Shown here piece by piece: positions 7,654 to 17,389 of a DNA stretch of 64,000 nucleotides. Numbering within the stretch: the stretch's first letter is position 1; every line of letters begins with the position of its first letter. Location of the stretch: the NCBI GenBank assembly GCA_027623235.1, contig JAQBVJ010000012.1, forward strand, positions 1-64,000. Direction: 5' to 3'. This DNA comes from Planctomycetota bacterium. Its GTDB lineage: Bacteria; Planctomycetota; Planctomycetia; Planctomycetales; Planctomycetaceae. Under the pieces are notes generated by a model. The model was not told the DNA's origin. It did not search any database and saw only the letters and a program-made list of their open reading frames with translations. The translations under genes were made by a program, and so were the position numbers.

Positions 7654-10650
7654 TTAATACTGGTCCACAAAAACCGGCTTCAGCAGCGTGTCGACCGGTG
7701 CGTAGTCGTCCGTCAGAACGAGATTCCGAGCGGTGTGCAGCAGCGGTTTCATCTGACCGCCGTCGACGGTTTGACCGTCCTGCTTAACACGCGTTGCGAA
7801 AGGAGCGATCTGCCAGTGCTCGCCGGTGGACGGGAGATCGTCGAGCGGCAGCGGTTTCTTCGAGGCGGCAATGACAAACGTATCGCGCCACGGCGAGGGC
7901 GGGCCAGGCTCTGTGCTGAACACGTAAATGTTCGGAAATTCCTGAGCGATCGTGTTCACGTAGCTGCTGAGGAAACGGCCTGCCTGAGCCTGATTCGACT
8001 TTGTGTAAAGACGCTCGACACCTTTGACGAATTCCGGACTGGCCGGTGCGAGCTTTTTCAAATCGTCACGCATTTCGGGCGTCATCCGGCCTCGATAGCC
8101 AATGCGGTGCGTTCCATCTTCAAGCGGCTGTGTTTCGAATCCGGGAAACGCCGGCATCATGATCCAGTCCTCGGTGAGCAGATACTTGCCGAAGATCTCT
8201 GTCGGCAACTTCGGAATGCCGACCAGTGCTGACTCCGCGAGCTCTTCCGGCGGGTACTCCGCGCGAGGCCAGATGTCGATCACGTTCACCAGATACACCC
8301 CGTGCTCCGGGTCGAGCAGTTGTGAGACTTTCTGTGTGTACTCCTGCGTCGTCAGATGCCACGGCACACCAAAATCGTTGAAGGCATCTCCATACACAAA
8401 GTCGTAGTGGAGCTTTTTTCCATCGGCCTCAAGTCGCTGCTGCTCGCGCAACAAATCGTCGGTCACGTTTCGGGCATCGCCGATCAACGTTCGAACGAGC
8501 GTCTCTCCGTCAGGTGCGAGTCCCATTGCCTCCTGCACGGCGAGCTTGACCGCCGGGTCGAGTTCCGCAACGTCGATGCGGGCACTTTTGGGATACTCGA
8601 TTTCGATCCAGCGGGGAAAAACGAAACCACCACCGCCGATGAAGAACGTACTGGTCGCCCGCGAATTCCGTGAGAGGCTCCGGACGACCTCACGCCAGGG
8701 GGCGTGCGACTTCGCCGCTCCGGCCGCACAGAGTTTGTCCTCGTCCTGCTCACTGAGCTCTTCGTAGACGTTGAGCTTCTTGAACGAACTGTCGTATGAC
8801 AGCCGCTTCTTCCAGAAGTCGTCGGTCAGCGCGCCTTCTGGAATCGTCTGGATCGTTTCGGAGGAAAAGCCGCCCCAGAAGTCGCTGCGGGTTGAAAGGC
8901 CGAGCCGTTCGACCGCCAGCCAGTATTCGGCATAGGCAGACGCATTGATGAGATCTTTGCGGCGCGATTCGGAAACGGCTCCCGGCACGCTCAACGTTTT
9001 CGCCGCCGCGTCGTAAGTCACCCACGGGGGCAGTTTCCCGACGATCTCCGGCAGGCCCGGGGATGACGGCACTTTGACGGTCGTTCTGCGATCCCAGCCC
9101 GCCGCGACGCGGTCCGTAATCTCCGCGTAGATTTTTTCGTACTCGTAGTACAGCCTCGTCGGATCGGCCGGGTTGAAGTAGCTGTGCATCAGCTTGTCGA
9201 GCTGCAGTTGCTTGACCGACTCGCCGTCCTCAAACCCGTCGCTGACGTTGATGTACGAGTAGTTGCTTTCGTCGTGGTACTCACCCGACTGGTCGGACCG
9301 CAGCCACAGAAGAATGCCCAGCTCGTGAAGGTGACCCGCGATGTCCCCCGTGTGGTTCTGCCACGCCTCAATCGTGACGTTGTGCTCGTACTCGTGCTGG
9401 ATTGCTGCCTTGATGGCGGCTCGTGTGTCGTCGGTGAGGTCTTGGCGCTGACCACTGCGCAGCCAGCGTTTAAGCTCAGCAACAGCTTCCTCATTGAGCC
9501 CGTCGACCGACCGGCTCCGACACCGCTCCAGCAGATCCTCTCGCGCGAAATCCGGCAGGCGAAGACCGGAGCTGTTGTACCACTCGTCGAGCTGAACGAC
9601 CGCGGAATCGTGACTCGTTGTGACGCTGCCGATCCAGCCTCCGATGAGTCGCCCGGCGTCCTCAGTCGCGGCCGCGGCTGCTGTCGTGATCAGAAGGAAC
9701 TGCAACCAGCCAAACGCGACGGCCGACCGGAACAGCGTCTGCCCCGTCGCGACGAAAACTCCAATCACGGCAAGCATCCCTGAGGTGCCACCGATGATCG
9801 CCTTCGTGCCGAACGTGTCGATCAGATAAAAGCCCGTCAGAAAAGTTCCGACGATCGACCCGAGTGCTCCCCACGCGTAAACGCTGCCGACTGTCATGCC
9901 CGTGCTGCGTCTCTTGGCAAGCGCCACGCTCGCCACAACGGGCGAGATCGTTCCCAGGACTGTCGCCGGAATAAAAAACATCTGAGCCACCGTGAGAAAC
10001 ACCCACACCGGCCAGTCCATGTTTTCCGGACGGTCACCCGTTCCGACCAGTTGATCGAGCCACAGAACGCTGAAACACGCGGCACTTGCCAGCAGGAAAA
10101 GCCGTGCGACGAGTTTGTTCGGGTCGAATCGATCCGCCAGCCAGCCGCCAATAAAGTTGCCGACAGTAATTCCGAGCAGGACGACGCCGATGACCGACGT
10201 CCAGGTGTAAAGCGAACTGCCGACGTGCTTCGCGATGAGACGCGAGGCCGTCAGCTCAAGCACCATCACGCAAACGCTCGCCAGAAACACAATCACGTTG
10301 CAACCGACCAACGATCCGCCCTTCTTCCTCGTTTTGGGCTTCGGTCGGGCGAGTGGATCAGGAGTCGGCGTCAGATCCGGTTTGACCTGCTGCACCGTCT
10401 GCCAGACCGGCTTATCACTCGCTCCGTAATTCGGTGGAGGATTCGAAAACGAATACGACTCGCCGTCGTCCGCGGCCGGCTCAATGCGATGTTCAAGCGG
10501 ACTGTGATAAGCAGAGGCCGGTCCGCCTCCCGGCTTCATCGGCTCCAGAGGGTCTCGTGGCGGTTGAAGCGGGATCGTTTCGCCGGAATCGTCACGGTCT
10601 TTACCCCGGAAGAACGGGTCGCTGGACTGATCATCGTCGGCTGGTGTCAT
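7654..10650 (-). CDS. Fused MFS-like membrane / spermidine synthase-like protein with insertions
   Basis: About 998 residues from the ATG at 10650; a GTG at 10695 is also possible. A disordered Pro/Asp-rich N-terminal stretch of about 110 residues leads into six to eight membrane helices (about 115-330) like those of fused transporter/spermidine synthase proteins (VCVMVLELTASRLIAKHVG, GNFIGGWLADRF). The synthase-like part begins with ESNYSYINV and LQLDKLMHSYFNPADP, then resumes at FFIGGGGFVFPRWIE and ARIDVAELDPAV, the S-adenosyl-ligand-type Rossmann motif. Two extra blocks interrupt this plan: about 130 residues before ESNYSYINV and about 150 residues between YEYEKIYAE and FFIGGGG. I do not recognise either. 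Substrate and reaction are unknown; true polyamine synthesis is not implied. Confidence 0.8.
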   Translation of the reverse strand: MTPADDDQSSDPFFRGKDRDDSGETIPLQPPRDPLEPMKPGGGPASAYHSPLEHRIEPAADDGESYSFSNPPPNYGASDKPVWQTVQQVKPDLTPTPDPLARPKPKTRKKGGSLVGCNVIVFLASVCVMVLELTASRLIAKHVGSSLYTWTSVIGVVLLGITVGNFIGGWLADRFDPNKLVARLFLLASAACFSVLWLDQLVGTGDRPENMDWPVWVFLTVAQMFFIPATVLGTISPVVASVALAKRRSTGMTVGSVYAWGALGSIVGTFLTGFYLIDTFGTKAIIGGTSGMLAVIGVFVATGQTLFRSAVAFGWLQFLLITTAAAAATEDAGRLIGGWIGSVTTSHDSAVVQLDEWYNSSGLRLPDFAREDLLERCRSRSVDGLNEEAVAELKRWLRSGQRQDLTDDTRAAIKAAIQHEYEHNVTIEAWQNHTGDIAGHLHELGILLWLRSDQSGEYHDESNYSYINVSDGFEDGESVKQLQLDKLMHSYFNPADPTRLYYEYEKIYAEITDRVAAGWDRRTTVKVPSSPGLPEIVGKLPPWVTYDAAAKTLSVPGAVSESRRKDLINASAYAEYWLAVERLGLSTRSDFWGGFSSETIQTIPEGALTDDFWKKRLSYDSSFKKLNVYEELSEQDEDKLCAAGAAKSHAPWREVVRSLSRNSRATSTFFIGGGGFVFPRWIEIEYPKSARIDVAELDPAVKLAVQEAMGLAPDGETLVRTLIGDARNVTDDLLREQQRLEADGKKLHYDFVYGDAFNDFGVPWHLTTQEYTQKVSQLLDPEHGVYLVNVIDIWPRAEYPPEELAESALVGIPKLPTEIFGKYLLTEDWIMMPAFPGFETQPLEDGTHRIGYRGRMTPEMRDDLKKLAPASPEFVKGVERLYTKSNQAQAGRFLSSYVNTIAQEFPNIYVFSTEPGPPSPWRDTFVIAASKKPLPLDDLPSTGEHWQIAPFATRVKQDGQTVDGGQMKPLLHTARNLVLTDDYAPVDTLLKPVFVDQY

Positions 10651-10832
10651 GGGGGTCGCCCGGCCAGAGGTGTCGCTCACCGGCTGACAACGCACGTCGC
10701 CGGAGGCTTCTCAGGATAGCACGAGCGATGGGCGGATGCTCGACTCAGCCAGGCTCATTCGCCCGGCGTCTTCCGGTGTACGCCAGGCAGCGGACAACGA
10801 TTCCGATTTGGCAGGTACGCTTCCGAATGTGT

Positions 10833-11825
10833 TTAAAACGCCTTGCTCACCGGCAGGGGGCGATAAGTGATTTCCATCAGATGATTGATGTTGACCTCCC
10901 ACGGTTCTTTCAGGGTTTCTCCTTTCTGACTGAGCGTGATGAATTTTCTGAGGCGTTTGATTTTTTCCTCGTCCGCAATTTCGAGCGGATGTTCGTTGCC
11001 GGGAGGACGCCCCCAGATGATTCGCGAGCCACCCTGCGTCGTCACAACGAACTCAAGTTTGTCGTAAGCCTGCTCCGCCGTCAGCCGCGCTGGAACCACG
11101 ATCGATTTCAGTTTCCAATCCCGCCACCACGGAGTCAGTGCGACGGCAATTCGCGACGCGCCGATGACTCGTGCATCGCCCCAGGTCGAACCGATTCCGG
11201 CAAGCGGCGTTGTGGCCATCCCGACGATCCGCGGATACGCCTCGACATCCGATTCTGGAAAGTCGCGCGGCGGAAGCAGGACTCCCGCATCGTCCACCGC
11301 GTAGAAACCGTCGAGAACTTCGACCATCGCAACGGGCTGGCGATACTCGAACGCCACCTCAATCCGCGCAGGCACCGACATCTTGACGGTGACTTCTCCC
11401 TGAACCCACGGATGCTTTTTGAAGGCCGCCGCAATCTGTTCGGCAAGTCCCTCGTCAAGAACGCTGACTTCGTCCGGGAGGCTTCCCTCTTCGATGACCT
11501 GATCAAGCAGTGTGACCGGTACCCAGCGCGGCGGGTCAGGGATCTGAATCTGTGACGTCGCAAGACGATATTCGTCTCGCTGAGTCAGGTCCGGCAGGAA
11601 GTTGAGCAACGACGGGCCAATGACAAAAGCGGCACCGGCCAGGCCAACCCACAGCAGCAGCGCTGGGCGAAATGCCGCTGCGAGCAAACGGTCCGTCCAG
11701 GACGCCGGATGTGTCTCGGCGGAGGCTTTCGTTTGGGAAGTCTTTTTCTTTCGCGTTGCCTTCTTCTGTCTCTTCGCGGACGCTGTTTCGTCGACGTTTT
11801 TTTCGGGTGACTGATTTCTGCTCAT
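10833..11825 (-). CDS. FtsQ/DivIB-like single-pass protein with POTRA-type domain
   Basis: Protein of 330 residues with the FtsQ layout: a short cytoplasmic tail rich in Lys (TRKKKTSQTKAS), one membrane helix at about 51-72 (AFRPALLLWVGLAGAAFVIG), then an external domain. Residues about 104-185 resemble a POTRA/FtsQ unit: a helix followed by HPWV at 138-141, strands VTVKMSVPARIEVAFEYRQP, and YAVDDAGVLLP, matching the FtsQ pattern of P-x-V-A and a D-x-x-G turn. The rest (about 190-330) has no clear match. In other bacteria FtsQ scaffolds the division complex. Most planctomycetes lack FtsZ, so the role here is open. It lies 137 bp upstream of the transporter/synthase gene on the same strand. 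The call rests on pattern, not alignment. Confidence 0.6.
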   Translation of the reverse strand: MSRNQSPEKNVDETASAKRQKKATRKKKTSQTKASAETHPASWTDRLLAAAFRPALLLWVGLAGAAFVIGPSLLNFLPDLTQRDEYRLATSQIQIPDPPRWVPVTLLDQVIEEGSLPDEVSVLDEGLAEQIAAAFKKHPWVQGEVTVKMSVPARIEVAFEYRQPVAMVEVLDGFYAVDDAGVLLPPRDFPESDVEAYPRIVGMATTPLAGIGSTWGDARVIGASRIAVALTPWWRDWKLKSIVVPARLTAEQAYDKLEFVVTTQGGSRIIWGRPPGNEHPLEIADEEKIKRLRKFITLSQKGETLKEPWEVNINHLMEITYRPLPVSKAF

Positions 11826-12268
11826 AGATGACGCTCGGGGGAGAGATCTCGGGGGTCCCGTTATCTGTTCGCCGAGCGGACTCGTTCGGCTTGATAGATC
11901 TGCCGGAAGCTCCTCGAATTCGCCGTTCCTTTGTCACACTTTCCAGTCGGGAAAGACTCTCCCGTTTTAACTGTCTTCCCGTGTAAGACGGTTTAGCCGC
12001 CTCTGAGGAAGCCGCCTGTGCCGGACGGCCTGCTCGAAGACGTCACACCTTTCCATTTCGCAGCAATCCGTAAGGGCGAATCTTTTCGCAGAAACTGTGG
12101 ACGCGAGCCTCGTTTTTGTGCATTCTTTCCGTCAGGAGTGCGATTTTCGCAGCTTCACTTCGGGCAACAGAGAGGTCCATTCACTCGGCAGGCCAGTTCG
12201 AGCGACGGGACAACAACAGGCCGATTCATCGATGACGCATCCAGACTGACTGTCCCGAGGAACCAATT
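11826..12268. other. Intergenic region between divergent genes
   Basis: 443 bp that should carry the promoters of the FtsQ-like gene (leftward) and the zinc-ribbon gene (rightward). The only structure seen is a 9-bp hairpin, AACTGTCTT (11969-11977) with AAGACGGTT (11985-11993), with one G-T pair and no T-run. No convincing -35/-10 pair, RNA gene or further open frame was found. Confidence 0.4.
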
Positions 12269-12712
12269 ATGTCCGCATGGCCCGGCGGCGACTGTCCAGA
12301 CTGTGGACAGGACATGCCAGCAAATCTCGTTCACTGCCAGTTTTGTCGAGCACTCCTGAACCCCGACCTCTACCGCAGCGATGTCGAGATCCCTCAATTC
12401 TTCGAACTTCAGGAGATCAGCCAGGTGATTGAAGTCCAACTCGCCGGCTACCACGTGATGTGCCCGCACTGCGACAAAGAACTGCGCATCAACAAGAAGT
12501 ACCAGGGCCAGGGCGTTGCCTGCAAATTCTGCAGCGGTCAGTTCAAGCTGGATGTCGGCGACCCGCGAATCCGCACAAAAGCCTTCTACATCGGCTGCCC
12601 GCACTGCACGAAAGAGTTGCGAGTCGCCTCGAAGTACCTGGGCATGAAGGTCGCCTGCAAGTTCTGCACAGGGCACGTGCAGATCCTCTCGGGAGCCGAG
12701 CAGGCCCGTTAG
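12269..12712 (+). CDS. Triple zinc-ribbon protein, hypothetical
   Basis: Soluble protein of 147 residues built from three CxxC-x-CxxC zinc ribbons: CPDC with CQFC at about residues 9-26, CPHC with CKFC near 66-86, and CPHC with CKFC near 111-131. The second and third are close copies of each other (MCPHCDKELRINKKYQGQGV versus GCPHCTKELRVASKYLGMKV), pointing to an internal duplication. No enzyme domain, membrane helix or signal is present. The start at 12269 has GAGGA 6-10 bases upstream. Small zinc-ribbon proteins of this kind are frequent in planctomycetes and their function is not established. It stands alone, divergent from the FtsQ-like gene. Confidence 0.8.
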   Translation: MSAWPGGDCPDCGQDMPANLVHCQFCRALLNPDLYRSDVEIPQFFELQEISQVIEVQLAGYHVMCPHCDKELRINKKYQGQGVACKFCSGQFKLDVGDPRIRTKAFYIGCPHCTKELRVASKYLGMKVACKFCTGHVQILSGAEQAR

Positions 12713-12772
12713 TCGTCTCTCGCCCGTATGAGAGACGGGGCGTGACGTTCAGCGAAACAGTCGCGTCCGGAG

Positions 12773-13699
12773 CTACTTTGCTGCCCCAACATTTGCCGCG
12801 TGAAACTGCATGATCTCAAGGCCGCGTTTCTCGTAGATGCCCGTCGCACTGTGTGGCACGCCTTCCACGATCAGTCGTTTGTACGGAATCTTCAGCGAGT
12901 CCAGAAACTCCATGTAGGCCAGGTTGTTTTCGTAATTGAAACCCTTCGTGCCCACATGAATGAGAATCGGCAACTTCGGGCGCGGGTTCAGCTTCGCAAA
13001 CTCTCGCGCCAGGTCATAGGTGTTGTCGCCGGGAGTGAAAATCAGGTTCTCGCTCTCTTTGCCGTTCTCTTCAGAGATGCGTTTTTCGGTCGAGTGCCCT
13101 GCCCCTCCCGGCGCTGCTGAGCCGAACAGATGCGGGTGCTTGAACATGATCCGCGTCGTTCCGCGACCTCCCTGTGAGAATCCTTCCAGACCTCGTCCTG
13201 CGCGCTTGCCGATCGTCCGATAAGTCGCGTCAACGTGCGGAATCAGTTCCTTGACGAAAACGTCTTCGCCCATGCCGTTTTTCATGTCCGGCATGTTGTA
13301 GTGACTGACCGGGCCACCATTGACGAAGACATAAATCATCGGCGGCACTTTGCCGGACGAAATGTGCTCGTGAAATTGCGAGGCCAGTTTCACGCTCTTG
13401 AGCTCACTGCCCGGTCGCCCACCGTGCAGGTAGAAGACCGTCGGGTATCGCGTCTCCCGATTCTTCGCGTCGTCGTAGCCGGGTGGCAGGTAGATGCAGT
13501 ACCCGACGTCGATCTTCATCGACGGGCTTTCGAACGTCGCGTGACTGACACCCGGGTACTCGCCTTTCAGCTCGTTGACCCACTTGAACGGGGCCGGTTT
13601 TTTCTGCACGCCGCTCTGACTCTTCGCCTGTTGAGCCTCACTGTGCGTGGCAAAAACCGCGAGCAGCGACAAAACGGCAATCACGCGAAAGATTCTCAT
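12773..13699 (-). CDS. Secreted alpha/beta-hydrolase, esterase D / feruloyl esterase-like
   Basis: Exported protein of 308 residues from the ATG at 13699, which opens a signal peptide (MRIFRVIAVLSLLAVFATHS). A longer frame starts at 13738 but would add non-signal residues and overlap the next gene. The putative esterase fold is shown by YCIYLPPGYDD, then YPTVFYLHGG (oxyanion region), the nucleophile elbow GFSQGG with Ser at about 175, and a C-terminal GVPHSA that supplies the catalytic His. Such planctomycete enzymes cleave ester bonds on plant or algal polysaccharides or simple esters; the substrate here is unknown. The next gene on the strand (SGNH-type protein) ends 35 bp upstream of this start, so they may form an operon. 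Confidence 0.85.
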   Translation of the reverse strand: MRIFRVIAVLSLLAVFATHSEAQQAKSQSGVQKKPAPFKWVNELKGEYPGVSHATFESPSMKIDVGYCIYLPPGYDDAKNRETRYPTVFYLHGGRPGSELKSVKLASQFHEHISSGKVPPMIYVFVNGGPVSHYNMPDMKNGMGEDVFVKELIPHVDATYRTIGKRAGRGLEGFSQGGRGTTRIMFKHPHLFGSAAPGGAGHSTEKRISEENGKESENLIFTPGDNTYDLAREFAKLNPRPKLPILIHVGTKGFNYENNLAYMEFLDSLKIPYKRLIVEGVPHSATGIYEKRGLEIMQFHAANVGAAK

Positions 13700-13734
13700 G
13701 CTGTTTTCCCGGCACGCACTGCGAATTTCCAATG

Positions 13735-15141
13735 TCACTTCTCGGCAGACTTTTTCAGCGAAGCAATTCTGGCTTCCAGATCGTCGATAAGCGGCCGGAA
13801 CGCTTCGACTTCTTTGGCATTGTTCCCCTGTTCGTGTTTCCGAAAGAGAAACAGATAAGTGATGTTCTGCGGTCGCCAGCTGTGAAAGTACAGCTCATTC
13901 TTTCGCACGATCGCTTCCCGCAACTCAGGCTTCACGCTTGACGGAAGAGATGCAGAGCCACCGAAAGCAGCCTCAACCAGGTTACGTGCCATTACTTGAT
14001 ACCCAGCTTCATTAAAGTGGAGGCCGTCGTCCGTATGGTCCGGTCCCAGTTTTGATTTCGCTGTGGCCGCGTAGAGATCGGCAAAGGCGACGCCCCGTTC
14101 TTCGGCCATGATTGCCAGGGCACGCGAATATTCACGCAGTCGTTCATTCTGCCGGGCCGGATCGGGCAGCGGCTTAGGCAGTTTTGTGAGCGGGTGCGGC
14201 GAAACAACGATCATGCTTGCCCCCGTCACCGACAGATCATCCATCAGTTGCCGGTATCCTGCGAGAAACCGTTCGAGGCCCGCCTGCCCGGCAAACGCTT
14301 CGTTGGCTCCATAGTTGAGCATGATGACCGTTGGCTGCAGCTCGCGAATCTGTTCGACCATTTGAGCGTAGCCGACTTCCGGTGTGTCGAAGATCCCGCG
14401 CGAGTCTGCCCACACGGTGTCGGCACTCCACGCAAGATTTCGCACCGTGAATTTGCGGTCCGGAAATCGAGTCTGCAGTGCCGCTTCCAGGAGTCCGTAT
14501 CGCTGAGCCCGTTCGATAAAAGTACCGCCCAGCAGTACGACCCGATCGCCGTCGAGCAGCTCAAACGGTGTCCCCCGTTCGCGAAACTGCTGAAACTCGA
14601 TTGGGCTCGCCGGCTTCGAAGCTGGCTTGAGTGTTCCCCACGGCTCGGTCCTGCCGACTTCACCGAACGAGTGGGCATTTCCCCAGCCGCCACCGTGCGC
14701 GTCGAGAGCCGACCACTTTGGCTGCAGGTTTCCGCGGGCCTTCCAGTGAGCTCCGGTTTCAATCAGGACTTCCTGGTCTCCGTCTTTTGTCTTGAGGCTG
14801 ACCATGACCGCCGCCGCGCCTTCGTCATTGATCGACCGGACTGCGATCGAGTTTTTGCCGGACCTCAACGCCCGGTTGAGGATGTACTGATCCGGCTCAG
14901 CCCAGTCCTCGGTGAGTCGCTGCATTCCGACGAGCCCGCCGTTGACGTACACCGCGTACGAGTTGTCCGCCGTGATCGTCAGCGTCGCCTCGCCCGGTTT
15001 TTCGAGGTTGAACTCGTGCCGGAACCAGGCTGTCTCGCCGTGCTGAGGTTTACTGGAACTCCAGATCCAGTCGGCTGCGAAGCTCGACGTCGAGATCAGA
15101 CAGACGGCCGTAATGGCGAGACAGCGAAATGAAATCGTCAT
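13735..15141 (-). CDS. Secreted SGNH/GDSL-type protein with N-terminal beta-sandwich
   Basis: Exported protein of 468 residues from the ATG at 15141, which starts a signal peptide (MTISFRCLAITAVCLISTSS, cut near FAA). Residues about 22-150 resemble the beta-sandwich of glycosidase-type carbohydrate-binding domains (WFRHEFNLEKPGEATLTITA, NSYAVYVNGGLVG). Residues about 195-410 follow the SGNH hydrolase plan: block I VVLLGGTFIERAQRYG, block III NYGANEAF, and block V DGLHFNEAGY. Block I has Thr where the catalytic Ser of GDS(L) normally stands, so activity may be altered. The last 60 residues (FHSWRPQNITYLFLFRKHEQ, then a charged helix) recur in planctomycete members. It probably acts on acetylated carbohydrate. 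It lies upstream of the esterase gene. Confidence 0.8.
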   Translation of the reverse strand: MTISFRCLAITAVCLISTSSFAADWIWSSSKPQHGETAWFRHEFNLEKPGEATLTITADNSYAVYVNGGLVGMQRLTEDWAEPDQYILNRALRSGKNSIAVRSINDEGAAAVMVSLKTKDGDQEVLIETGAHWKARGNLQPKWSALDAHGGGWGNAHSFGEVGRTEPWGTLKPASKPASPIEFQQFRERGTPFELLDGDRVVLLGGTFIERAQRYGLLEAALQTRFPDRKFTVRNLAWSADTVWADSRGIFDTPEVGYAQMVEQIRELQPTVIMLNYGANEAFAGQAGLERFLAGYRQLMDDLSVTGASMIVVSPHPLTKLPKPLPDPARQNERLREYSRALAIMAEERGVAFADLYAATAKSKLGPDHTDDGLHFNEAGYQVMARNLVEAAFGGSASLPSSVKPELREAIVRKNELYFHSWRPQNITYLFLFRKHEQGNNAKEVEAFRPLIDDLEARIASLKKSAEK

Positions 15142-15276
15142 CGAGAACTCCGTTGTGCGCGGGCACAGGCCGGTCAGACATTCTTGTCGCACATTTCTGA
15201 AACAGAAGGAACGCAGTCACGCGCGGGCTTCGTTCTCTTCGTTCCTTCTGTTCAAAATCCAGTCGTCAGTCACGAA

Positions 15277-17106
<1,830 letters not shown>

Positions 17107-17389
17107 CACGAAGTCCTTTCGTTCGGCTTCTTTCGGAAAAGCCGATCGGGGCGAAGAATCTGAGCCAACTGCGGGACTTGCAGATGGCCGTTGAGCCCTG
17201 CGAGTCGCAGGGAAAGGTGCAGGTCTGTTGCCTGAGGCAACTGCGGGATCGTAGTTCCGGAAGGTCCGATTTTCAAAAGGTCGACTCAAGCAGGTGACCA
17301 ATCGAACTCAACTCGCCCTTCCGTCGCGGTACGGGTTTCCAGCCCGGGAGTCAGATTTTCACAGGCTGAATGCCCGTGCCAGGACATTC

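Noticed and set aside
17107-17389. Thiamine (TPP) riboswitch ahead of thiC
   Set aside because: The two conserved boxes are not seen on the coding strand; only two small unrelated hairpins are present.
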